This document shows, piece by piece, positions 14,701-26,700 of a stretch of DNA of 64,000 nt (its first letter is position 1; every line of letters starts with the position of its first letter). A model generated the notes under the pieces. That model was not told where the DNA came from and did no database searches. It saw only the letters and a program-made list of their open reading frames with translations. This stretch comes from Trichopria drosophilae. Its lineage: Eukaryota; Arthropoda; Insecta; Hymenoptera; Diapriidae. The position numbers and the translations under genes were made by a program. Where the stretch lies: positions 155,210,501 to 155,274,500 of the forward strand of contig CM059582.1 in assembly GCA_030407085.1 (NCBI GenBank), written 5' to 3'.

Positions 14701-17700
14701 TGATAAAATAACGCGAAAAATCGAGTGTTCTTTTTTATAAAACATTTTTTTCTCATCGAAAGAATATTAAACTTAATTTAAACTATTATTAAACTTTTCT
14801 GGATTTCAAGACTAGTAATTTTTTTTCTTGAAAACTGTAGACTTTAGAAAAAATTTCCTGAGAACAAAAATGATTTTTTGGACGACTTTATTAAAAATTT
14901 CGAATTTTCGAATAGTCGAAAAATAAAAAATTGTAACAATACATTCTGAAAAAATTTGAGAGGATTTTTTGACTCATTCTAAAACGTATTTATTCTTAGT
15001 TAATATTATTATAGTATTATATTAATACTATAACTATTGGGTCCACATTTGATGAAGAAATTTTCTGACGACAAATGTTCTTTCGATGAGAAAAAAATGT
15101 TTTATAAAAAAAAACACTCGATTTTTCGCGTTATTTTGACATTTAAATCGCCATATTTAATTATCTAATTAAGATAGCTCAATTTTGACAACAGCACTGA
15201 AAAGAGCGACCTCGAAAATAGTAAGACATGTACCTTTCAATTTATTTCAACTTGAATTTTCATATGAAATTTTTTATTGAAATTTAAGTGAAAAAAGTGT
15301 CCTTCTTGACGTTAATGGGTTAAAGTGACCGGGTCGGATAGAACATTAGTCACCCTTATTATAAAATATTTTTTAATGAAAAAGGAGCTACATGCATAAT
15401 ATTTATTACTATTTCCTTCAAAACTATACACACCCTTAAATTGTAAAATCGTTTCTTGGTTATGTCGGTCACCTGAAAATAAAAATACAAAAAAGATAAC
15501 ATTAACAGCCTTACAATAGTCAAAAGATTCAATTGAAACTACTTAAATCAGTTGAATTATTTATCTGCCTTTCCAGTTGATATTTTTTTACCGCATTTTA
15601 TTTCAAGAATGTGAGGAAAAGTAATACATTTTAAAAATGAATATAGATAAAAGGGATAACCCTTTCCATCTCAGAATTGTGTGAGAGTTTCGGTTTATGA
15701 AAACGTAAAAATTCATAAAATACAATGTACTACATTTCGTGCGTTGCATATCAACTTTTTGATTAGAAAATGAATTATATTATGAAATTAGAAAATAAAT
15801 TCTTTATGGAGAATTCGTCTGTTGAATAAATTTGATGATATTAAATTAATAGATTAAAATTATTACGAAGTGTCTTTTCAACAACATAAATTAACGAATA
15901 TTTAAAAACTTAGGAAGAATATATTGGAGTAATTTAACATGGATTATATTAATAATAGGATATGGAAATGAAAGCAAAGGTAACGTATTTTATTAAAACG
16001 TAATTATTCGACAACAAATATAATTGAGAATACATTGAAACGGGGAATAATTTAATACCTCTCAACTTCGCTACTCTAATTTTATATATTTTTTAATGAC
16101 GCAATGTTGATTTTGAAGGTATCTCTTGAAGATTACTTTTCTTTTAGAGAGTAATATTTGCCCATTAATATTTCATTGACAATTTACTTTGTGCAGTTGT
16201 TGGATTTATTCGACTCGGAGGACCCTAGAGAAAGAGATTTATTGAAAACGGTCTTGCATCGTATATACGGAAAGTTCCTCGGCCTTCGAGCCTACATACG
16301 CAAACAGATCAACAATATCTTTCTCAGGTACTTATTCTCATGTATTTATAGAGATAGCAAACATAATATCCGCAAGACTAGTAGAACGAAAAACGTCTAA
16401 ATCGAAATTGATATATTGCAGGTTCGTGTACGAAACGGAGCATTTCAACGGCGTCGCTGAACTTTTAGAAATATTGGGCAGCATCATCAACGGATTTGCT
16501 CTTCCCCTCAAAGTAGAACATAAACAATTTTTAATCAAGGTTTGTATTTATTTTCAAAGACATTTATCATTCTTATTACCTCTTCTCAAGTAGATTTTAT
16601 TTATTTATAGACAATTTGTTTATTAAATACAAATCCTGCTGCTGAAATGGATTGAGTCAATATAATATTTTCAAATGTAATAAGTTATCAAACATAATTT
16701 AAGAAAGTGATGGAATAATAAAAACTGACATATAAAAGTAGAGAGACTCTGTATACATATCTTTCTTACTTTTGTTTTAAGTAGAACGATTTTATTATTG
16801 CGTATATTATTCCAATATTTATCGCTATTTTTTTGTGATTTATTTGAAATTTCGAGGGTGTTTCAAATAAATGGTTTTCAAATTCATATTCACCGCATTA
16901 AATGCAATAAAGATATACACGATCCGGATCAAAATATTTTTTTCCGAATTAAATTGCACACATTAATGTGGGTTTTGGTTATTTTTGACTATTTTTTGCG
17001 ATCTATTTCAAATTTTGGGGGTGTTAGAGATAAATGGACTTCAGATTCAGCTTGTAACGATACATAAAAAGTGATAAGTTGAGTTAAAAATACAGAGGAC
17101 TTTTTTTTTGTGGGTCTGTGTTATTGATCATAATCAATTCAGTACAAGGAGAAAATATTTAGTAAACTAAATTAAATTGAGTTATCCAGCGGGGACTATC
17201 TATTTTGTGGTTTTTACATCTGTAAAGTTTTAAAAGTTGGATTAACTACATTTTACTAATACGAATTAGAAAGGTTAGAGCATTCAACCGGAAATCGAAA
17301 TGGGTTCTTCATATTTTTCATATAATTAACATCTCCAATCAGCATTTTTAACATTTCTCTTTAAAAATGTTTCTTCAAAAAAGCCGCCTGCTCGGGAACC
17401 GAAATGATTCAGACAGATGGCGCTTGGAAAATATTTCAACCATGTTGAAAATGTTTGATTTATGCAATTACGACCAATTACGTTGCCGGATAAAAACCCA
17501 CCAAATTTGCATTTATTATTATTTGTACATTTTACTAAGTTAAAAAAATGTAGTTAGAATAATTACTACAAGTTTGGTTCCTATTAGTGAACACACCATT
17601 TATTAAATTTACTAAATGGTTTTCTTACTATAGAGTATGGTAATACAGATCAACTCGAAAAAGATAGTTGGACTTTCAAGAAATGTAGACAACAATGATT

Positions 17701-20700
17701 AGTTGTTAAAAAATTACCAGTACGTTAACAAATGTTGAAAACATACGTTAATTATTATTAAAATTACTTTTTAATTGTCCTTGAGATAAAGGACATAAAA
17801 TACCGAGGCATTGCGTTAGCCCCACATTATCACACTACAAATCCAACTAGATTTAGTAAATTTATACGAAACATTGTGGTAGCCATTTGCGATTCTTTAA
17901 AATTAACTGTAGATTTATAAGCAACAACTTCGAAAATCCCTGAGTAATAATTTCCAGTTAAAATCGTTCAAATTTTCGAAAAATTTGTCGTCATATTGCA
18001 TCCGTCGCTTTGTATTTTTGACATATAACATTAGATTTGTTACCAGCAACAGCAATTTTAATAAATTATTTACGAAAAAATGATGCAACCGACGCTAGCG
18101 GCCGATTCTCAACGGCCAATTCCATGGACTGTAGGATTTATATTCCAATCAGCTGCTGGGTCCTTTTTAATTAAAAATGTACATTGAAAATGAAGTAAGA
18201 ATGTTCATAAACAAATTTTTAAACATATATGGTTGAGAATTCGACACTTCGGTGAATCGGCCACTGGAAATCGGCCGCCTGTTTCAATGTCATCAAGAAA
18301 TTAATCCAAGAGGATGTAATGTTTCATGACTAAAGTGTTGATGGTGTTGTAAAAATTTCTTTGATAAAGGATTTTTTTCGTTTTTTTAAAATGGACAATT
18401 GGATCATGTTTAATTCTTCGAAGCATACATTTTTTTTGCGTCGAATTAACTTGAAATTTATCATTAAATTATTGTTTGGGTCGCAGAATAAAAAATCTGG
18501 TCTTAGATCTTCAAAATTCAAAATGATGCATGTAAGATGGTTACTACTCAAATATAAAACTGACATAACCTCAACGAATCTTCAATACACAGTTTCGCCA
18601 AATTAATTGTACTTTCATGTCATGATGGACACAATTGTGACGTCTCAGTATCAACTATTGCCAAAGCACTATTATATTAACCCTTTTCGGTAATATATTA
18701 GCAACCAGAACCTAGTTGAAAATTGGAGTTTTAAAATACAAAATAATGTGCGTCCGTTTTTTTTAAATCTAATGTAAGTGAGAGTTAAAGAAACGCATAA
18801 CATTGCATTTAAATCAATATTTATTTAACAATGTAATTTATAAACAAATAAACAACAAAAAATCATCATTTTTATAGAAAAAATGTAGTCACTGGCAAAT
18901 GTGAAATTCGATCGAGATGAAACTGAATACTCGGTGGTTTTTGAGGTTGATGTTTACGAATCTGGAATCAGATTTTAAAAATTCAAAATGGTGGACTCAA
19001 TATGGTCGACTAAAACGTAAAAATTACCTGATCGACATTACACTAGGAACTAGGGTTTTTTGGGGTTGCTAATTACGAATCTGTCCTTAGATTTTGAAAA
19101 TTCAAAATGGCGGATTCAATGTGTCTGATCAAAAATGTAAAAAATTAGTTGATTGAGATTACATTTTTGGTTGGCCACATTGAATCCGCCATATTGAATT
19201 TGTAAAATGTGAGTTCAGATTCGTAATCAGCGACCCAAAAACCGACGCGTACCCAATTGCATTTGCATCAAGTACATTTTTACGATTTGGTCGGACATCT
19301 TGAATCCACCATTTTCAATTCTCAAAATCTGAGTTCCGATTCGTGATTAGCGATCCCAAAAACACCCGAGTACCCAGTTTCATGAAAAAATGGTTCATCA
19401 CAAAAATGTGTGCCGAAAAGTGTTAACCCATTAATGCCTGAATGTCCAAAAATCATACAATAACTTTGAGCTAAAATCTTTTAATGAAATCGCGGAAATT
19501 TTTATTTGGCATAAGTTGTTCTAGGCGTTTTCGGGTGTGCTCTACACGACGCGACCATTTAGAAAAGTGAAAAATTTCATTTTGTAATTTTTTTTTGATA
19601 AATTTATATAAAAAATACCGTTTTTTACGGGATTTTTTTCGTAGAAAATCACCACTTTTGAACAGAAAATATATGTTTATCATATTAAAATTAATTAAAA
19701 ACGTGCCATTAGTGTTTGTACCAACACACTATGAATGTAGATTTTTTTCAACGTTTTTTTTCAAAAATAGGAAATTTTAGAATGCAAAAAATATTACTAG
19801 TGGGGGCATTATCACAGTTGTTCATTTTTTTGCACTATTATAATACCCGATTATTTACAAAAGTGTCTATTCCGGGTTTTGGAGGATGCTGAATACAATT
19901 CTTGTGTCAGAAATGGAAAATTAAAAAAGGCAAAATTTTTTGCATTCCAAAACTTCTTGTTTTTGGAAAAAAAATATTGAAAAAAATCTACGTCCACAGT
20001 TTGTTGATATAAACACTATTGACACGTTTTTAATTAATTTTAATATGATAAACATATATTTTCTGTTCAAAAATGGTGATTTTCTACGAAAAAATCTTGT
20101 AAAAAACGCTATTTTTTATATAAATTTATCAACAAACAATACAAAATGAAATTTTTCACTTTTCTAAATGGTCGCGTCGTGTAGAACACACCCGAAAACG
20201 TCTAGAACAACTTATGCCAAATAGAAATTTCCGCGACTTCATTAAAAGATTGTAGCTCAAAGTTACTGTACGATTTTTGGTCATTCAGGCATTAATGGGT
20301 TAAATAACAAATGACTATCATGAAAAACTCCGAGAATTTAGTTAATTGTTTGGAATAATTCGTGATTTTGACATGTTTATTTTTTTTAAAAAGCCTAAAC
20401 ATGAAATAGTTATTTATTAATAATTTGAATATATTATTCTATTAGTGTAGTAACGGACAATAGTAAAAAGAGCGATTTAAATGCTTTAATTGAAATTTAA
20501 ATGAAGAAAATGGTTAACGATGATTTAAGGAGAATGGTTTTGGGTGTTTCAGGTCCTGTTACCTCTGCATAAAGGGAAATGCTTGGCGTTGTATCACCCG
20601 CAAATAACTTATTGCGTGGTGCAGTTCCTGGAGAAGGATACGTCATTAACGGAACCGGTGGTAAGGGGGCTTCTAAAGTTCTGGCCTAAAACATGTAGCC

Positions 20701-23700
20701 AGAAAGAGGTTCTGTTCCTGTCAGAAATCGAGGAGATACTGGATGTCATAGAACCTGGACAATTCGTTAAAATCCAAGAACCTCTTTTCAGGCAAGTCGC
20801 GCGTTGCGTGTTGTCGCCGCACTTTCAAGTAAGTTCTCTCTTTTCTTTCTCTCGATTTTCCTCGACATAAAGGAAATCCGTTTCGTTCCTAATTTAATGT
20901 GCGTTAGTCGGGAGCAAGAGTCAATTTATCCGATGCTTTCAGGTCGCCGAGAGAGCGCTGTTCTTCTGGAACAATGAATACATAATGTCGCTTATCGAGG
21001 AAAATAACCACGTAATAATGGGAATCATGTTCCCGGCCCTGTATAGAATAAGCAAGGAGCATTGGAATCAGATGATCGTGTCACTTGTTTATAATGTTCT
21101 CAAAACTTTTATGGAAATGAACAGCAAGCTCTTCGATGAACTTACTGCCAGTTATAAGTCTGAGAGGCAAAAGTAAGTACAATTTGATTTATTTACAAAC
21201 TATAATAAAGAAGAGTGGGCTAGTTCCACTCAAGATTTCTCGAAACCTGTGCACCGAAAAAATCCAATATTTTTTTATAATATTAAGGTTATCACTGCTA
21301 ATCAAAAATACGTAAATATGAGTTTCGAGGTATCAGTAAAGTAACCTTTTTAACTCAATTTCCTTTTGTCATAAATTTACATATACTTCTTCTGTATCTT
21401 TAGTAAGGCATCAACTGAATAACAGAATAATTAAAGATAATAATCGATTTAAAAGTTTAACATAAAAATAATAAATTTCTTATAAGTTAATAAAAATTGT
21501 AAAAATATCATGTGAGCTTCATTGTGACACAGAATTGTGGTGCAGTTTGTGACATAACCTGCAGATTGTATTATTTAACCCTTCGAAGCACACATTTTTC
21601 TTTAAATGGAAAACGGTTGGAATTTTTCACTCGGGGGGGTTTCGGGGTCGCTGATTCCAAATATGAGCTCAGTTTTACAAAATTCAAAATTGCGAATCCA
21701 AGATGGCGGACCATATTAGGAAAAAATTGCTTGATCATACATGGGAGTTGCCGGGACAGCTGATTACGAATATGTTCTCAAATGTTCAATATTCAAAATG
21801 ATGGATCCAAGATGGCGGACAAAATTAGGGAAATGTTGCTTGATTCGAATCTGCTATTTCAGTTCAAATCAAAATTCAAAACGTATTACGTATACATATT
21901 TCGGGGCCCCAAAATCTCAGAATAAAAGATTCCATGCATAAATACATGTTTTTTTTTTAAATTCTTGTACTGCCATTTGAAATTTTGGAACTCTGACCCT
22001 GGATTCGTCATCAGCTACCCTAAAAACCCCTCAGTAAAAATTGCCATGAAAATCGAAACTGAAATAAGCTGGAAAACGCTTTTTTCTTCAAAAAGTGAAT
22101 TTTTTTAGTGTTTGTTTATATATAACTATTTTACAACAAATGAAATTTGAATATTAGTGGTATGATATTGTAGACAAATACCTTATCTTCTAGAAAAACC
22201 AACTAGTATTTTTAAATACGTCAAAATTGAATTTTTATAAATGAAATTATCTGATAGAAAAGGTGGTCCCTGAGAGGACCACCGTGCTTCAAAGGGTTAA
22301 CAAAATATTGTTTTTAACACTTGTGGATTGAAGATTGGAATTAAAATAAAATGTAACAAAAACGTTCCCCGTGATAAAAAGTGATTTTGTAACGAATAAG
22401 TAAGTATATAAGATAAAAAAATTAGTTATTATTATTTTGATACAGATTTTATAAATATAAAATTTATAATAGAATGTAAATGTAAAAATCATTATAATAA
22501 CATCAAAATGTATTTAAAAAGAATTATTTTCCTGCCTTACATCATACGTCACAGTGTACCCCACATATGAGGCAGATTGTGACAGAACCAAATTTTTTAA
22601 AAATTAATATTTTTATTGAAATACGTTGTTTTTTATGCATATTTTTGTTATTTTATTAACTTAAGTAATCACATTGTTGATTAGTGTTATAAAAATGAGT
22701 GTTTACAGGTTATAATATATTTTAAATTGCCTTTGAAAAAATGTGTCACAGTCTGCCCCACGCTCCTCTACGTCGTAATAGCATGGAACTAATATATCTT
22801 AACAACTTTGTAAAATGCATTAATTTCAGAATTACGAATAGTTTAGAAGGTTAAGTAACATTTTTAATTTTCTATAAACATCGCGTAAATATCTTTTTTT
22901 CGATTATCATCATCCGCAATGTTTTATTTACATTTGAGAAAAACTACAAAAATACGCGTGGTTTTTTCTACACATTGATTATTTCAAAATAATATCAGTC
23001 AATGTTGGGGTATAATGAAAACATTTAATGCATATCATCCTGACGGGTTTTTTTTTTTTTTTGTTTAAAAAACTTAGTCTAAGTTGGTTCTCAGCAAAAT
23101 AGATCTACAACTTTTTTACGATTATTGTTTGAAACAAAATAAGTTCTAAATACAAGAATACAATATATCAAAATTTATAAAAATGATTTCTTCTTGAGCA
23201 TTTTAAAATACGATCCGTTGTTTGTCGCTTTCTTTCCACTTAAATAATAATTCATAGTTAGTCTCACCGCGAAGTGAGGTTTCAAAGAGAAGAAATTATA
23301 CGAAATTAATGATAGTTTTTAACAGAATTAAGTTGACGAAACGTGACCTATATTTATTATTTTAGCATTTTAATTATGAGAACACTCAGAAAATGTAGAT
23401 TTTAATTTGATGTTAAATTGGCTAAAATCGATGTCTTTTCTATTTACTATAGAATTCCGTTGTGATGGGTGATCTTGCAATGAACGACATTTGCAGCATC
23501 CATGAGACTAATTGAATTGTTTCGCATATCATTACCTGAACCTATATTTACCTCCATTTCTAAGGTTTCTCGTTTCCGATTTCAGCAGCTTGAGATACCA
23601 CTTTGAACGAGCGTTAACAGAATGAATAATTAACTAGTTGACGAGCGATTGTTATTATACACCGGTGTAAAAAGGAAATTCACTATCGGACAAAACCGTG

Positions 23701-26700
23701 CACTTTGATGTTGAATAATCGATCGGAAAGTTAATAAATAATTAATTCGTTTAAAAAACATTTCATTTATAGACCATTGCATCAAGTTCAAACGGATTTC
23801 ATGTATTAAATGGTAATTATTCAAACATATGCAGTTTGATGAATTTGGTTATAACATGGTGATTATTTATCTGTATAGTTTTAAATCTTTAATTACTGTT
23901 GGGCGTAATAAATATATCGAAAAAGACTATGAATCTTATAATAGCGATTACACAGCAATTTCCTTGATAAACTATTAGTACATTATCCGCAAGTTTATGT
24001 TGCAATTGTTTATTTTGACATCAAAGTTTGTATATGTTGTTGTTAATTAACTTTACTCTGTCAAGAGAAAATAATAAGCTTGAATATTCTGACAAAGTAG
24101 ACGTTCTTTCATTAGTACTGTCGTAGTTTTTAATATAACTTCGAAGATTGGGTGTTAATGTTTGGCGTTTTATTTACTGAAATATATACGTCTTTTAATG
24201 TAATAAATTACCGCGGTCGGTTTATTGTATATTAGTTTTTAAATTCTCCTTTTGCTAATTAAATATCATTCATAGCGGTGCCATCAGATTAAGGTGGTTC
24301 TTGCACGAGACAAGACAATAAATTTTCTTAAAATTGAAATCCGAGTTTCTTTAAAACATGGACTTTGCACTAGCGCAGTTTCAGCCCAGGTTAACGACGT
24401 AATTAGCGGAAAAACTCAAAATTGAAAATCGATTTTCGAAAACCTGCTTTAATGTAAAATTTTCGTTAGAGCTACATAATAATTTTAAACAAAAATCTAA
24501 CTGAGCATAATTGAAAATATCAGGATAGCACAAAGAATTTAATAAGTAATCATATTACGTATATGGGCATTGTTCTAGAACTTTTAAACTTTATGTTGTC
24601 GCTCATTATGATACCATAACAATTTTAAATATAACTTTGTAACACTACAGATCAACAAATTTTTGTTCGATTTACATGTAATAAGTGTTTATTACTAATT
24701 ACAGATATGTAGAAAACAATGAGAGTAAATAAAAGTAGTGAATTTGCCTGTTTTTGGTGCGCGACACTCACTACATTTTTTCAGTTTTAACGCTGAAACT
24801 TTTTGCACCTTTTTTTTTATGGTCTGTGGTTTTTTGTGGAAGTATTTGGGGATGTAAACAAATGAAAAATCCTTAACTTAATGATGTGCCTCACTGAGGA
24901 ATAAAATTATATACCTTCAAACTTGCGAGATAACTTTTTTTATAGTTGACAATTTAGCAATCAACCTTAGATAATTTTTTTCACATTGGTTTTTAAGAAA
25001 CCACACAACAGGGGTACATTACCTATATGATAAGAAGTAATTTGAGCCTTTGCCCGAATGTGTGCCATCTATACATAAAAAATGCGACCACGTCAAACTT
25101 TAAATTTCCAAGCGAAACTCACTTTGAAAAATCAAATTATTTAATGGCACATCTACAATTTAGCTTCTAAGTACTTTGGAATCATTGTGATCTTTTCTCC
25201 TATATTATTAAAGTATTTATAAATTTTGTGTTTTTTTAATACAACAAAAAACACAATTTTTGACAATAATAAAATGATTATTCTTTACAAATCGTTTTAA
25301 TTTTTTGGTATCCTTAATGTTAAATCATGTGTTTGGATTTCAAATTTTAATGAAAACTGACTTTGGATTTGTAATCAGTGGCCTCAAAAACCCTAACATA
25401 TCAAATTTTATAAAAATCAAAGAAATTTTGTAAAAATAGTCCGCCATATTTAATCGATTATTTTAAATTTGAATAACTATTAACTAGACGTTTAATTTTA
25501 TATACTAGCTTCTAAAAATTAGGCCATAAGCAAAAGAACTGAATTTTTTATGTATATTAAACGTTACAAAACTAAAAACTAATTTTACGAGTAACGTGAC
25601 ATATGTTACATTAAAAAAAAAATATATTGTGTATAAATGAGTCACGCAAGGTTTTTCCTGTCATTTGATCAATTCTAAAGCCAATAAAATTAATTTCATG
25701 AATGTGCCTAAAAAAAAAAATGCAATTTTCTTCAACCTCAAAGTTTAAAAGTTCTAGAACAATGCCCATATATTTCATAGTACTTTGAGGTTATTCCAGT
25801 TGCTGGAGAAAAGTGCAACCCATGTGCAACATTTTGAAAAATAATAATATTGGGTTCAATTCAAATAACGCAGCTAGTAAAGAAATTGGTAGATTTCAAA
25901 ATGTTTGGTTTGAATTTCGACATTTCGTGCCTCTACCAAAGGAAGAACTTCATGCAAGAACCACCTTAAGCACGTTTTAAACATTAACGGTTATTAAGGA
26001 AAATGGAAAAACTCACCTTTTGATATTTTGTCGAATTCGCTGCACTCATCTGAATTATCAGATAATAACAAATCTTGAAAATAAAACGTCTTTTTAAATG
26101 ACACGACATATTTTTTACCATTATTTAATTGAACGTCGATTTTGTTACTCTGCCAATATAGAAAAATTACTTTAAAAATCTGTTGGATAGATGTAAGTTG
26201 CGATTAAATATCAAGAATTTATCTTAAACGTTGAAAAATGCGAGATTTTCATTAAAAATCCACTATCAAGTAATTATGAAATTAATGCTTTGAAAATTTG
26301 ACTAAAATTCCGCCAATCTCTCCTTTTGCAACATGTAGTTAACATTCTCTAATTTGGGGAAAGAAAATGTATATCTATTAAGCTAAGTAATGCAAGGGCA
26401 AAATAATAAAATTTAATGATTCTAGCATAAAAATTTGGTGCTTTGCAGATGCTCTGTTTAAAAATTCGCTAGACATTTTGACGCCACTGCTTTTTTAAAG
26501 TGGCTAGAGGGTTGTCCATAAATAAACCACGTAACTCTTTCTCAGGCCATTATTGTAATTTAATGTAGATATTAGCCTGATTCCCCGTCCGCCCTCTCCC
26601 CCCCCCCCTCCCCTCTCTCTCTCTCTCTCTCTCGAATGTTATAACATTCGTATACGAAACATTTGAAATGTATGTAAAATTTGCAATTTTTGAGTTAAGC

